This document shows positions 52,290 to 61,308 of a DNA stretch of 64,000 nt, one piece after another (position 1 is the stretch's first letter; each line of letters begins with the position of its first letter). Origin of the DNA: Nocardia arizonensis (GTDB lineage: Bacteria; Actinomycetota; Actinomycetes; Mycobacteriales; Mycobacteriaceae); assembly GCF_001310275.1 (NCBI RefSeq), contig NZ_LGYZ01000084.1:1-64000 (forward strand), in the 5' to 3' direction. The position numbers and the translations under genes are program-made. Under the pieces are notes generated by a model. It did no database searches, was not told the origin of the DNA, and saw only the letters and a program-made list of their open reading frames with translations.

Positions 52290-53756
52290 ATGTCCGTCCA
52301 TCCATCCTCACCCGCCTCGGGAGGACGGACACCGACCGTCATCCGGGTCCTGGTGCTCGCCACTTTCGTGGTAATCCTCAACGAGACCATCATGATCAAC
52401 GCGATACCGCGGCTCATGGAGGATCTGAGGGTCACCGAGCGGGCCGCGCAGTGGGTGTCCACCGCGTTCATGTTGACGATGGCCGCCGTCATCCCCATCA
52501 CCGGCTGGTTCCTCCAGCGGGTGTCCACCCGCACCGCCTACGCCCTGGCGATGGGCGTATTCCTCACCGGTACCGCGCTCTCGGCGCTCGCGCCGTCGTT
52601 CGGCGTGCTGCTGGTCGGGCGGGTCATCCAGGCGGGCGGCACCGCGGTCATGATGCCGCTGCTCATGACCACGCTGATGACGGTGGTGCCCGAACACGAT
52701 CGCGGCCGGGTCATGGGCAATGTCACCCTTGCCATCTCGGTGGCCCCGGCCATGGGCCCGGTGATCTCCGGCGCGGTATTGCAGATCGGTTCGTGGCGTT
52801 GGCTGTTCGTGCTGGTGCTGCCCATCGCGGGTGTGGTCACCTGGTTGGGCCTGCGCAAACTCGAGAATGTCGGCGAACCGCAGCCGGGTTCGATCGACGT
52901 GCTGAGCGTGGCGCTGGCCGCGGTCGGTTTCGGCGGTCTGGTATTCGGTCTGAGCCGCTTCGAGAGCGGTAAATACACCGCACCGGCGGTGATCGCGGCC
53001 ATCGGCGCGGCGCTGATCGCCGTCTTCGTCCTGCGGCAGGTGCGATTGCAGCGCAACGGCACCCCGCTGCTGGATCTGCGCGTGCTGCTGGCGGGCACCT
53101 ACACCAAGGCACTGGTGCTCATGTCGGTCGCGTTCATGGCGATGCTCGGTTCCATGATCCTGCTCCCGCTGTACTTGCAGAATCTGCGCGGTCTGAGTCC
53201 GCTGGCTACCGGTCTGCTGGTCATGCCAGGCGGTCTGGCGATGGGTCTGCTCGGCCCGAGCATCGGCCGACTGTTCGACCGCTTCGGCGGCCGCTGGCTG
53301 GTGATCCCGGGGTCGATCGGCATCGCGGTCGCGCTGTTCGGATTCACCCGGATCTCGATGACCATGCCGTACTGGCAGTTGCTGCTGCTGCACATCGTCC
53401 TGATGGTGTCGCTGGCCACCACCTTCACGCCGGTGTTCACCCTCGGCCTCGGCGCGCTGCCGCAGCACCTGTACTCACACGGCAGTTCCATGCTCGGCAC
53501 CCTCCAGCAGGTCGCCGCGGCGTTCGGCACCGCGCTGGTGGTCACGGTCATGTCGGCTCGCAGCACCTCCCTGCTGGCCGACGGCGTCGACGCGGTCACC
53601 GCGCACCTCGACGGCACCCGCCTGGCCTTCCTGGTCTCGGCGGTGATGGCGCTGGTCGTGATCGTCATGGCGGTTCTGCTGCCGAGCCGGGCCGCCGCCG
53701 AACCGGAGCCGGTTCAGGACGCCGACACCGTGGCACCCGAACTGATCAAGGGCTGA
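52290..53756 (+). CDS. MFS drug exporter, DHA2 (EmrB/QacA) family
   Basis: A 488-residue multidrug transporter with about 14 predicted helices. Helix 1 motif FVVILNETIMINAIPRLMEDL corresponds to the LDxTIVNVALP signature, with Asn in place of the Asp. Motif C of antiporters is in AISVAPAMGPVISGAVLQIGSWRWLF. The rest includes FMAMLGSMILLPLYLQNLRGLSPLATGLLVMPGGLAMGL. Drug:H+ antiport is the family role; substrate unknown. A hairpin follows at 53783-53815. No regulator is adjacent. Confidence 0.92.
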   Translation: MSVHPSSPASGGRTPTVIRVLVLATFVVILNETIMINAIPRLMEDLRVTERAAQWVSTAFMLTMAAVIPITGWFLQRVSTRTAYALAMGVFLTGTALSALAPSFGVLLVGRVIQAGGTAVMMPLLMTTLMTVVPEHDRGRVMGNVTLAISVAPAMGPVISGAVLQIGSWRWLFVLVLPIAGVVTWLGLRKLENVGEPQPGSIDVLSVALAAVGFGGLVFGLSRFESGKYTAPAVIAAIGAALIAVFVLRQVRLQRNGTPLLDLRVLLAGTYTKALVLMSVAFMAMLGSMILLPLYLQNLRGLSPLATGLLVMPGGLAMGLLGPSIGRLFDRFGGRWLVIPGSIGIAVALFGFTRISMTMPYWQLLLLHIVLMVSLATTFTPVFTLGLGALPQHLYSHGSSMLGTLQQVAAAFGTALVVTVMSARSTSLLADGVDAVTAHLDGTRLAFLVSAVMALVVIVMAVLLPSRAAAEPEPVQDADTVAPELIKG

Positions 53757-53782
53757 ACCGACTCGACGCGGTACGGATCGCA

Positions 53783-53815
53783 CGCGGCGCTCACCGACTT
53801 CCGGTGGGCGCCGCG
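53783..53815 (+). terminator. hairpin terminator after the MFS gene
   Basis: CGCGGCGCTCACC at 53783-53795 pairs with GGTGGGCGCCGCG at 53803-53815 (13 bp with one G-U pair, loop 7 nt), 27 nt after the stop. Confidence 0.75.
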
Positions 53816-53936
53816 AGTGCTGTGAGTACGGCTTTCGCCGCCGCGCGTCGCGCCTTCCGGGGGCGTGCGCGATCGGGCGGCGACCGGTCAGGAATCGAGA
53901 AGCATCGGAGGGCGGTCCGGTCATAGCGTATTCGGT

Positions 53937-54563
53937 ATGAACATCACCACTGATCGGATCACCATCGAGAGTGTCGTCCTGGAGGCCGCGGACCCCGCGG
54001 CCGCCGCGAATTTCTACGCCGAGGCGTTCGGCCTCGGAGACCGGCTGCGGATACGCGGTTCGGATGCGCCGACCAGCGGATTCCGCGGCTTCGTGCTGTC
54101 GCTCGTGGTGTCGCAGCCGAGCACGGTCGACAGTCTGGTCGACAGTGCGATCGGGGCGGGGGCCACGACACTCAAGCCCGCCAAGAAGAGCTTCTGGGGC
54201 TACGGCGGTGTCGTGCAGGCTACGGACGGGACGATCTGGAAGATCGCCACTTCGGCGAAGAAGGACACCGGACCCGCGACCCGCGAGATCGATGATTTCG
54301 TGGTGCTGCTCGGGGTCGACAGCGTCAAGGCCACCAAGCAGTTCTACGTGGAGCGCGGTCTGACGGTGGCGAAGAGTTTCGGTGGCAAATACGCCGAATT
54401 CGACGCCGCGTCCTCGCCGGTGAAACTCGCCCTGTATGGCCGTCGGGCCGCCGCCAAGGACGCGGGTGTGCCCGCCGAGGGCAGCGGATCGCATCGGATG
54501 GTTCTCAGCGGCAGCATCGGCGGATTCACCGACCCGGACGGCTTCGCGTGGGAACGGGCCTGA
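53937..54563 (+). CDS. VOC/glyoxalase-fold protein
   Basis: A 208-residue protein with two vicinal-oxygen-chelate modules: ITIESVVLEAADPAAAANFYAEAFGLGDRLRI and VVLLGVDSVKATKQFYVERGLTVAKSFGGKYAEF, each ending in a GTIWK- or GFAWE-type strand. Metal ligands are not conserved, as in many resistance- or binding-type VOC proteins. ATG at 53937. Its stop is 6 nt from that of the large convergent BTAD regulator. Confidence 0.88.
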   Translation: MNITTDRITIESVVLEAADPAAAANFYAEAFGLGDRLRIRGSDAPTSGFRGFVLSLVVSQPSTVDSLVDSAIGAGATTLKPAKKSFWGYGGVVQATDGTIWKIATSAKKDTGPATREIDDFVVLLGVDSVKATKQFYVERGLTVAKSFGGKYAEFDAASSPVKLALYGRRAAAKDAGVPAEGSGSHRMVLSGSIGGFTDPDGFAWERA

Positions 54564-54569
54564 GGGCGC

Positions 54570-57500
54570 TCAGGAGTCGTCGGTGAAGGGCCACCGGGTC
54601 AGGCGGTCGCGGGCACGGATCTCGTACGGTCGCGCGCCCAGGACGCGGGCACGGTGCATGGCGGTCACGACCTCGTCCCGGGCGCCGGGGCGGCCGAGGA
54701 TGGCGCGGGCGGTGCCGCGGTAGAGGCCGGATGGGCCCAGACAGACCAGGCCGGGCCACTGCACGATCAGTGTCTCGCCCCATCCCTGGGTGAGCGGTTC
54801 CAGTCCGGCGGCCGACGCCACGACGCGCTCGCGCAGCGGCGGCGCGTGCTGTCCGATGGCGAGTAGCGCCTCGATGAGCAGCGGCACCCGCACGACGACC
54901 CGGGGGCCGTGCAGCCGCCCGGGCAGCGCCGTGATCGTCTCGACGAGCCGGATCGCCCGTTCGTGATCGCCGGTCTCGGCCGCGGCCATGGCGACGACGA
55001 TGCCGAAATCCTCGTCGAAGTCCGCGGCCATGCGATCGGCCTCGGCCAGTACCTCGCCGAGGCGGCCGCGATGCCACAGCTCGATGGACGTGGACGTGAG
55101 CAGGGAGGCGTCGGCCAGCAGCCGCGCAGGCCCGTCGATCGCGCCAAGTTCGTCGGCGAACCGGCCCATGAGCGCGCGCGAGCGGTCGTAGTCCCCGCGC
55201 AGGACCGCCAGCATGACCTGCCACCACAGTTGGGTGGCGGCGAGGTCGGTGCCGCCGTCGGCGGCGAGTTCGGCGAATTCGGCGGACAGTCGCCGCACCA
55301 GCCGCAGATCGCCCCCTTCCAGCGCGCACACGCGACGCAGGTGCACGGCCGTCGCGCGGGCCTCGCGATCGTGGCCGGCGAGTTCCTGGAGTTCTTCGGC
55401 GATCTTGTTGCGGGCGGCCACGGTGGTCGGGTCCCAGGTGCACACGAACTCGGCGAGCAGCACCTGCGGCCACGACCGGGCGCCGGGCGCGCTGCGCGAC
55501 CGCGCGTCGGCGAGGGCGTCCAGATCGCCCGCCGCACCGTGCACCGCGCGATCGACGGCCTCGATCGCCTCCACCTCGGCGATCAGGTCGGTGTCGAGGT
55601 CGAGCCGGTGGGCCAGGACCTGCGCCCGCAGCGCCGGTGAACCCGATTGCACCACACCGTAGCCGGAGAAGTAGCCGCCGACCCCGCGCGGTGCGGCGAG
55701 CAGGGCGGTGCGGGCCAGACCGGCCCAATCGCCGCGTTCCCCGCAGAGCCGTCCGGCGCGGGCGAAGTGTTCGGCGGCCGGATCGTAGGCGCCGAGACGG
55801 TTGTGGGCCTGTCCCGCGATCGAATCGAGTTCGATCATCAGCTGCGCGTCGCTCGGGTTCGCGTGGCGCAGACCGCGGTCGGCGAATCGGGCGCAGTCGG
55901 TGGCCGCGCCGCGGCGCAGTGCCTCGGCGGCCGCGGCCAGGCAGGTGCGGGCCGCGGTGGCGTCGAGTGTGTCCAGTGCGGCGGCGCTGCGGTGTAATGC
56001 CTGCTCGGCCACGGCATCCGGGCGAGATCGGGCCAGCGCGTCGGCAATGCGCCGGTGCAGGTCGGCCTTGCGGAGCGCGCCGATCCCGTCCAGGATCGCT
56101 TCGCGCACGAGATCGTGGGTGAACGCGATGGCGCTGTCGCGCACCGAAACCATGTGGGCGGCGCGGAGTTCGGCGAGACGGTCGTCGAAGCCCGCCGCCG
56201 CGTCGGCGACGGCGGCAGGTCCGACGGAGGTGCTCGGCCCGATCACCGCGAGCAGTTCGGCGAGTGCGCGGGCGGGCGCGGAGACCGAATCCAGTTTCGC
56301 GGCGGTGATTTCGGCGGCCGCTCCCGCTCCCGTCACCGACTTGCCCGCGCGTGCCAGATCGCACAGTTGGGTCGCGAGGAACGGGCTGCCCTGACTCCGC
56401 GCCACGATCGCCGTCCGCGTCTCACGGTGCCCGCCCGGCAATTCCGCGTCGACCAGCGCGCCAACGGCGGCGTCGGTGAGCGGCGGCAGATCGACCGCGA
56501 TATGCGAGCCCGCCGACCGGAGCAACCGCGCCGCGGCGTCCACCTCCTCCGACAGCGCTTCCGGGCGCACGGTGAGCAGCAGCAGGACCGGGTGGGCGCG
56601 CAGCACCCGCATGGCGGCGGCGATCATACGCACCGAATCGGCGTCGGCCCATTGCAGATCGTCGATCACCGCCACCACCCCGCCCGTCTCCCGCGCGACC
56701 TCGGCGAAGAGTCCGGCCAACGTGCGGGCGGTGGGAGCGTCCGGCACGGCACGGCCCGACAGCGCGAGCTGGTCCAGCCACGGCGTGAGCGTCGCGAGTG
56801 CCGCGCCGACCCCGTCGACGCCCGCGGTGCGCAGCGCCGTGCCGCCGTGGCGCCGCAGCGCGTCCTCCACCACCGTCGTCTTGCCGATTCCGGGCGCCCC
56901 GCGCACGGTGACCACGGTGAGCCCGCCCTGCGCGCGAGTCCAGGCGCGGTCGAGGACGGCAGCGATATCGTCGCGCCCGACCGAGGTCGGCGGCCGTGGC
57001 GGGGGCGGTGCGGGCGGACGGCGGATCTCCTGTTCGACCCGCACGGTGTCCGGTGCGGGATCGAGTCCGAACTCCTCGCGCAGCGCCCCCCGCAGCCGGG
57101 TGAGGACATCGAGCGACTCGGAGATCCGGCCGCAGTCGCGCAGGGCCAGCGCCAGTAGCCGCGCCGCGCCCTCCCGGAACGGATGCCGCTCGCATTCGTC
57201 GGTCAGCAGGGTCACCGCGTGCCGGGCGCGGCCGAGCACGATGAGTCCCTCCGCGCACATTTCGACCAGTTCCGAGCGCAATTCGTCCAGGCGGGCCCGT
57301 TCGGGTGCGATATCGGCGATATCGGCGATATCGCTCAGCGCCTCGCCGCGCCACAGCCGCAGCGCGCGTTCGAGCAGATCGACGGCGCGGTCCACGGCGC
57401 CGTCGGCGTGCGCGGCGCGGGCTTCGCGCGACAGCAGGTCGAGCAGGTCCAGATCGGTACCCGAACCCGAACAGCGCAGGACATAGCCGTTGCCGTCGGT

Positions 57501-57794
57501 CTCGATGCGCACATCCGGCAGCGGCCGCAGGGCGCGGCGCAGACGCGAAACATAGCCCTGCAAGGTGACGTGGGCGCTGTCGGGCGGATCGCCGCGCCAC
57601 AGCAGTTCGCACAGGTATCCCGCGCTGCGGGCGGTGCGCTCGGCCGCGAGGATGACCAGCAGTTCGGCGTGTTTGCGCGCGGGGACGGCGATGCGCTCGC
57701 CATCGGGGCCGCGCACCTCGAGCGGGCCGAGCACCGCGATGGCGGGCCGCTGCGCGTCGGCGCCGGTGTCGGACCCGTCGCGCACCAGCGTCAC
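54570..57794 (-). CDS. large BTAD-ATPase transcriptional regulator (AfsR/SARP-like)
   Basis: A 1074-residue regulator. An OmpR-type winged helix (IAVLGPLEVRGPDGERIAVPARKHAELLVILAAERTARSAGYLCELLW, then VTLQGYVSRLRRALRP) is at about 20-100 and a BTAD domain at about 110-260. A STAND/AAA ATPase follows, with Walker A VRGAPGIGKTTVVEDAL and Walker B VVAVIDDLQWADADSVRM. The remainder is helical, TPR-like repeats to the C-terminus. There is no LuxR HTH at the end. Such proteins integrate signals into pathway activation. GTG at 57794 leaves only 27 bp to the divergent membrane-protein gene, so the true start may be slightly later. Confidence 0.9.
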   Translation of the reverse strand: MTLVRDGSDTGADAQRPAIAVLGPLEVRGPDGERIAVPARKHAELLVILAAERTARSAGYLCELLWRGDPPDSAHVTLQGYVSRLRRALRPLPDVRIETDGNGYVLRCSGSGTDLDLLDLLSREARAAHADGAVDRAVDLLERALRLWRGEALSDIADIADIAPERARLDELRSELVEMCAEGLIVLGRARHAVTLLTDECERHPFREGAARLLALALRDCGRISESLDVLTRLRGALREEFGLDPAPDTVRVEQEIRRPPAPPPPRPPTSVGRDDIAAVLDRAWTRAQGGLTVVTVRGAPGIGKTTVVEDALRRHGGTALRTAGVDGVGAALATLTPWLDQLALSGRAVPDAPTARTLAGLFAEVARETGGVVAVIDDLQWADADSVRMIAAAMRVLRAHPVLLLLTVRPEALSEEVDAAARLLRSAGSHIAVDLPPLTDAAVGALVDAELPGGHRETRTAIVARSQGSPFLATQLCDLARAGKSVTGAGAAAEITAAKLDSVSAPARALAELLAVIGPSTSVGPAAVADAAAGFDDRLAELRAAHMVSVRDSAIAFTHDLVREAILDGIGALRKADLHRRIADALARSRPDAVAEQALHRSAAALDTLDATAARTCLAAAAEALRRGAATDCARFADRGLRHANPSDAQLMIELDSIAGQAHNRLGAYDPAAEHFARAGRLCGERGDWAGLARTALLAAPRGVGGYFSGYGVVQSGSPALRAQVLAHRLDLDTDLIAEVEAIEAVDRAVHGAAGDLDALADARSRSAPGARSWPQVLLAEFVCTWDPTTVAARNKIAEELQELAGHDREARATAVHLRRVCALEGGDLRLVRRLSAEFAELAADGGTDLAATQLWWQVMLAVLRGDYDRSRALMGRFADELGAIDGPARLLADASLLTSTSIELWHRGRLGEVLAEADRMAADFDEDFGIVVAMAAAETGDHERAIRLVETITALPGRLHGPRVVVRVPLLIEALLAIGQHAPPLRERVVASAAGLEPLTQGWGETLIVQWPGLVCLGPSGLYRGTARAILGRPGARDEVVTAMHRARVLGARPYEIRARDRLTRWPFTDDS

Positions 57795-57821
57795 ACCAGC
57801 GCCCCGGTCGACCCTTGGTCC

Positions 57822-58532
57822 ATGACGAACACCCGAACCCTCCTGCCCACCCCGACCACCGACGATATCGGGGAACTCGGCCTGTCTCGCGAGACTGTAC
57901 TGCGACTGTGCGGCGGCGCGCTGACCGTCGGCGGCGCGTTGTGCATCGCCGGCGGCACACTGCATCCGATCGTGGCCGGTAAAGGTCATTCGGTCGAGGC
58001 GCTGACCAGCCCGGGAACGCCCGCGGCGCAGATACTGCTCGGCATCGGCACCGTGCTGCTCGTACTCGGCCTCCCGGGCATGTACGCGTGGCTGCGGCGC
58101 CGCCTCGGCATGGTCGGATTCCTCGGCCTGCTCTGCTACCTCATCGGCAATATCGTCACCGCGACCGGTCATCTCACCGTCGAGTTGTTCGTGGCCCACC
58201 CGTTCGCGGAGGACCCGGCCACCGCGCATCTGATCGCCGACAACGACAATATGATCGACTCCACCGCCTTCATGCTGTTCAACACCCTCGGCGGATTGGT
58301 GATGCTGGCCGGTATGGGCCTGCTCGGAGCGAGTCTGCTGCGCCACCGCTCGGTGCCCCGGTGGATCGCGGTGCTGACCCTGGTTGGCATGGTCGGGTTC
58401 TTCCTGCCGATTCCCGCGACCGAGGGTCTGTCGGGATTCATCTACGAGGCGCCGCGCGGCATCGCCGTTGCCGCCATCGGGGTGCTGATGATGCGCCGAC
58501 CGGGCGGGCTGCGCCGCTGGGCCGCGCGGTGA
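57822..58532 (+). CDS. multi-pass membrane protein (DUF4386-like)
   Basis: A 236-residue protein with about six hydrophobic helices, including LCGGALTVGGALCIAGGTLHP, AAQILLGIGTVLLVLGLPGMYAWL, MVGFLGLLCYLIGNIVTATGHL, LFNTLGGLVMLAGMGLLGASLL, WIAVLTLVGMVGFFLPIP and GIAVAAIGVLMMRR. No catalytic motif. Divergent from the BTAD-ATPase regulator with a very short shared promoter region, which suggests it is that regulator's target. ATG at 57822. Confidence 0.82.
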   Translation: MTNTRTLLPTPTTDDIGELGLSRETVLRLCGGALTVGGALCIAGGTLHPIVAGKGHSVEALTSPGTPAAQILLGIGTVLLVLGLPGMYAWLRRRLGMVGFLGLLCYLIGNIVTATGHLTVELFVAHPFAEDPATAHLIADNDNMIDSTAFMLFNTLGGLVMLAGMGLLGASLLRHRSVPRWIAVLTLVGMVGFFLPIPATEGLSGFIYEAPRGIAVAAIGVLMMRRPGGLRRWAAR

Positions 58533-58612
58533 TCTCAGGTCGTCGCGACCACGATCTGCCGGGGGCGCGCACTGCCACGGTGACCCGCGTCGGTTCGCCT
58601 GAGAACACGCGG

Positions 58613-59377
58613 TCAGCCGGCCAGCGCGCGCCCCGTGATCCTTCGCTCGGCGCTGGTCGCCGAGCGCGCGGGGCCGAGTTCGTAGATGGCGTAGGCCGCG
58701 CGCAGGACCGGGTGGGCGACATTGCGGACCCGGATACCGCCGGGGGTGGTGCCGTGTTCGGTGCCCGCGTGGGCGTGACCGTGCAGTGCGAGATCCACCG
58801 GATGGGCGTCGATGGCCTCGCCGAGCAGGTAGGAGCCGAGGAATGCGTAGATCTCCGGCGGTTCGCCGTGCAGGGTGTCGCTGACCGGCGAGTAGTGGGT
58901 GAGCGCGATCGTCACGTCGGTGTCGAGATCACCAAGCGCTCGGTCCAGCGATTCGGCGAGTTCGGCTCCGTGCCGGGCGAATTCGCGCATGAGTGGTTCG
59001 CCGAACGCGCTCGCGCACTTGCCCGCGAACCCGCCGCCGAACCCCTTCGTGCCCGCGATGCCGAGGCTCGCGCCGTCGATCTCGACGCGGGTGGAGGTGC
59101 CCTCGAGCACGGTGATGCCCGCGTCGACAAGCAATGCCGTCACCTCGCCCTGCGCGTCGTCGTGGTACTCGTGATTGCCGAGCACCGCGATCACCGGCAC
59201 GCCGCAGTCGCCGAACTCCTCGGCCACCACCGTGGCCTCGTCGGGTGCGCCGTGGCGGGTCAGGTCACCCGCGAGCAGCAGCACATCGGCCCGGCCGGGC
59301 AGTTCGGCCAGCGCGGGGCGCCAGCGGCCGCGGGAATCCTCGCCGAGGTGGATGTCGCCTACCGCCGCGATGCGCAT
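58613..59377 (-). CDS. calcineurin-like metallophosphoesterase
   Basis: A 254-residue metallophosphoesterase with the full motif series: GDIHLGEDS, LLLAGDLTRHG, VLGNHEYH, ALTHYSPV and LHGHAHAG. The dimetal site is therefore intact. Substrate unknown; similar proteins act on phosphodiesters. ATG at 59377 behind AGGAG. It is the third gene of a - strand operon with a BON-domain protein and a nucleotidyltransferase (4-nt gap to the BON gene). Confidence 0.92.
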   Translation of the reverse strand: MRIAAVGDIHLGEDSRGRWRPALAELPGRADVLLLAGDLTRHGAPDEATVVAEEFGDCGVPVIAVLGNHEYHDDAQGEVTALLVDAGITVLEGTSTRVEIDGASLGIAGTKGFGGGFAGKCASAFGEPLMREFARHGAELAESLDRALGDLDTDVTIALTHYSPVSDTLHGEPPEIYAFLGSYLLGEAIDAHPVDLALHGHAHAGTEHGTTPGGIRVRNVAHPVLRAAYAIYELGPARSATSAERRITGRALAG

Positions 59378-59381
59378 CGCT

Positions 59382-59663
59382 TCAACTCCTGTCGCGATCG
59401 GACGGGTCCGTCCTGACCTGCCCCTCGTGGTGATCGGGCGCGTCACAGCGACCGATCCGTACCTCGTTGTGGACCTCGGCCCGCGGGAGTAGTTCGCGCA
59501 CCACGGTTTCGAGCATCCCTCGGCGATGTTCGGATTCGACTTCACCATCGATGATGACGGTCTCACCGCGGATCGTGACGCGGATTCCGAGTTCACATGT
59601 GCGCGGATCTTCGGCCAGCGCGCGGCGCAGATGCGCCACCGTGTATTGCGGAGGTTCCCTCAC
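59382..59663 (-). CDS. BON-domain protein
   Basis: A 93-residue protein with one BON domain: YTVAHLRRALAEDPRTCELGIRVTIRGETVIIDGEVESEHRRGMLETVVRELLPRAEVHNEVRI. BON domains bind phospholipids or help in envelope and osmotic stress; no signal peptide or membrane anchor is visible, so it is probably cytoplasmic. GTG at 59663 with GGAGAGGAG upstream, overlapping the nucleotidyltransferase stop by 4 nt. Confidence 0.87.
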   Translation of the reverse strand: MREPPQYTVAHLRRALAEDPRTCELGIRVTIRGETVIIDGEVESEHRRGMLETVVRELLPRAEVHNEVRIGRCDAPDHHEGQVRTDPSDRDRS

Positions 59664-60265
59664 CGGTCGCTCCTCTCCTGTTGGTTCGTCTCCCCGGACG
59701 CACCGTCCACCTGCGAAGCGGTGACGATCTCGAGATCGAGGAGCAGCCCGAGGAAGGCCCGCGCGTACGGCGACTGGCGAGTCTGCTCCGCGACCTGCGC
59801 CCAGTCCACTTGCTCGCGCAGATCACGGGCGATATGCAGCAGCGGCGCGAAATTCAGTCGGTGCGCGTCGAATACCAGCATCTTGTCGACCATGAGGTCG
59901 GTGCCGCTCACCACCGGCGCCTTGGCCGGTCCGATGCGCATGGTCGTCGCCCGATTCAGCAGTTCGTCGGTGACCGGGCGGTCGTTGGGCCGGTAGATGA
60001 CATCCACCAGCACGTTGCCGGCGTACACCTTGCGCAGCCAGTCCTCCGGCGGATCGCACACTCGCAGCCCGGCCCGCGCGAGACTGCGCACCGCCCGGTC
60101 GCAATCGCCCGGCTTGACCAGCAGATCGACGTCGTGCTGTGAGGCCGGACCGCCCCGGGCATACACCGCGCAACCACCGGCGACCGCGAACGGGACATCC
60201 GCCGCCGCGAGCGCGTTGACCGCCCGCGTCAGGGCATGCAGCAGTTCATCGATGCTCACCGACAT
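59660..60265 (-). CDS. nucleotidyltransferase-fold protein
   Basis: A 201-residue protein with the minimal nucleotidyltransferase core: PFAVAGGCAVYARGGPASQHDVDLLVKPGDCDRAVRSL (GG followed by HDVD, the paired Asp metal ligands) and VLVDVIYRP (third acidic). It resembles DUF6036/AbiEii-type proteins, some of which are toxins in toxin-antitoxin pairs, but the partners here (BON, phosphoesterase) are not classical antitoxins. ATG at 60265. Heads the three-gene operon. Confidence 0.85.
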   Translation of the reverse strand: MSVSIDELLHALTRAVNALAAADVPFAVAGGCAVYARGGPASQHDVDLLVKPGDCDRAVRSLARAGLRVCDPPEDWLRKVYAGNVLVDVIYRPNDRPVTDELLNRATTMRIGPAKAPVVSGTDLMVDKMLVFDAHRLNFAPLLHIARDLREQVDWAQVAEQTRQSPYARAFLGLLLDLEIVTASQVDGASGETNQQERSDR

Positions 60266-60527
60266 GGACGGCGGCTACCCGCGGTCCGCCCGGTCAATCA
60301 GCACGACCGCGCGAATGCCGTCGGCTCGACCCGGTCGCGATTCCGGCATGGGCCGGACCGAACGCGGCGGACGACGATGTCACGCCGTCCGCCGCGAGTC
60401 GAACGAGCCGATCTCTCGACGCCTACCCGACGAAACGGGAACGAATCCGCCCGGATGACCGGATTGCGGGGACGCGATGCGGGTACGCCGAGGTGGGAGG
60501 CTGTCCGTACCGGTGAAAGGGGTCGTC

Positions 60528-61079
60528 ATGACAAGCACACGGGGGCAAGACGTGGTCGACGTCCTGACCGCGCAGCACCGTGAGATCGAGGCGCTGCTCG
60601 AGCGGCTGCGGGCCGGCGGCGGCGACACCGAGGCGCTGTTCGGCGAACTGGTGCGCTCGCTGGCCGTTCACGAGGCCGCCGAGGAGTTGGTGGTGCATCC
60701 GCTCGCGCAGCGGGCGCGTTTCGGGGCCGAGGAGATCGTCGAGCCGCGTCTGCGCGAGGAGAGCGAGGCCAAGCACGCGCTGTCGGACCTGTGGCATCTC
60801 GGAGTGGAGCATCCCGATTTCCCCGACAAGCTCGCGGCGTTCGCGGACGCGGTGAGCGCGCATGCCGAACACGAGGAGGTCGAGGAGTTCCCGCTGCTGC
60901 GCAGGCAGTACTCGGCCAACGAACTACAGAACATGGCGCGGACGGTGCGCCGGGCCGAAGCGATGGCCCCCACCCGACCGCATCCGCACACCGGCACCTC
61001 CGCGCCTGCGAATATGCTCGCGGGTCCGCCGTTGGCCGTCTTCGACCGCATCCGCGACGCCCTGCGCAGACACCACTGA
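60528..61079 (+). CDS. hemerythrin HHE-domain protein
   Basis: A 183-residue hemerythrin-like protein. Iron-ligand candidates are in VLTAQHREIEALLERL, LAVHEAAEELVVHPLA, EAKHALSDLWHLGVEHPDF and VSAHAEHEEVEEFPLL. A short Pro/Ala-rich tail follows. ATG at 60528 behind GAAAGGGG. It is the second hemerythrin in the window and neighbours an Acg-type nitroreductase, in keeping with a redox- or NO-responsive set. Confidence 0.92.
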   Translation: MTSTRGQDVVDVLTAQHREIEALLERLRAGGGDTEALFGELVRSLAVHEAAEELVVHPLAQRARFGAEEIVEPRLREESEAKHALSDLWHLGVEHPDFPDKLAAFADAVSAHAEHEEVEEFPLLRRQYSANELQNMARTVRRAEAMAPTRPHPHTGTSAPANMLAGPPLAVFDRIRDALRRHH

Positions 61080-61308
61080 GTTCGGAGGCGCTGGTCTCAG
61101 GTGCGCTGCGACCAAGGGTAGATCCACCAGACCGCAACGAACAGCACTCCCGGTCACGGAGCGGCCAATCGGGGTCGGCGCGATCTTGCCCGGCGATCTC
61201 GTGCGCTATCCGGCAGGCGCGACGCCTTCGGAGCGAAAACGCCTGCTCCGCTTGTTCTTTCAATCGGCGCGCGCATCCGTCCGCCACGCGGGCGGCGGTG
61301 CGCGCGAA

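Noticed and set aside
57795..58346. N-terminal extension that would make the BTAD regulator 1258 residues long
   Set aside because: It would lie antisense over the membrane-protein gene, which has clear helices and its own start; the winged-helix domain begins right after 57794.
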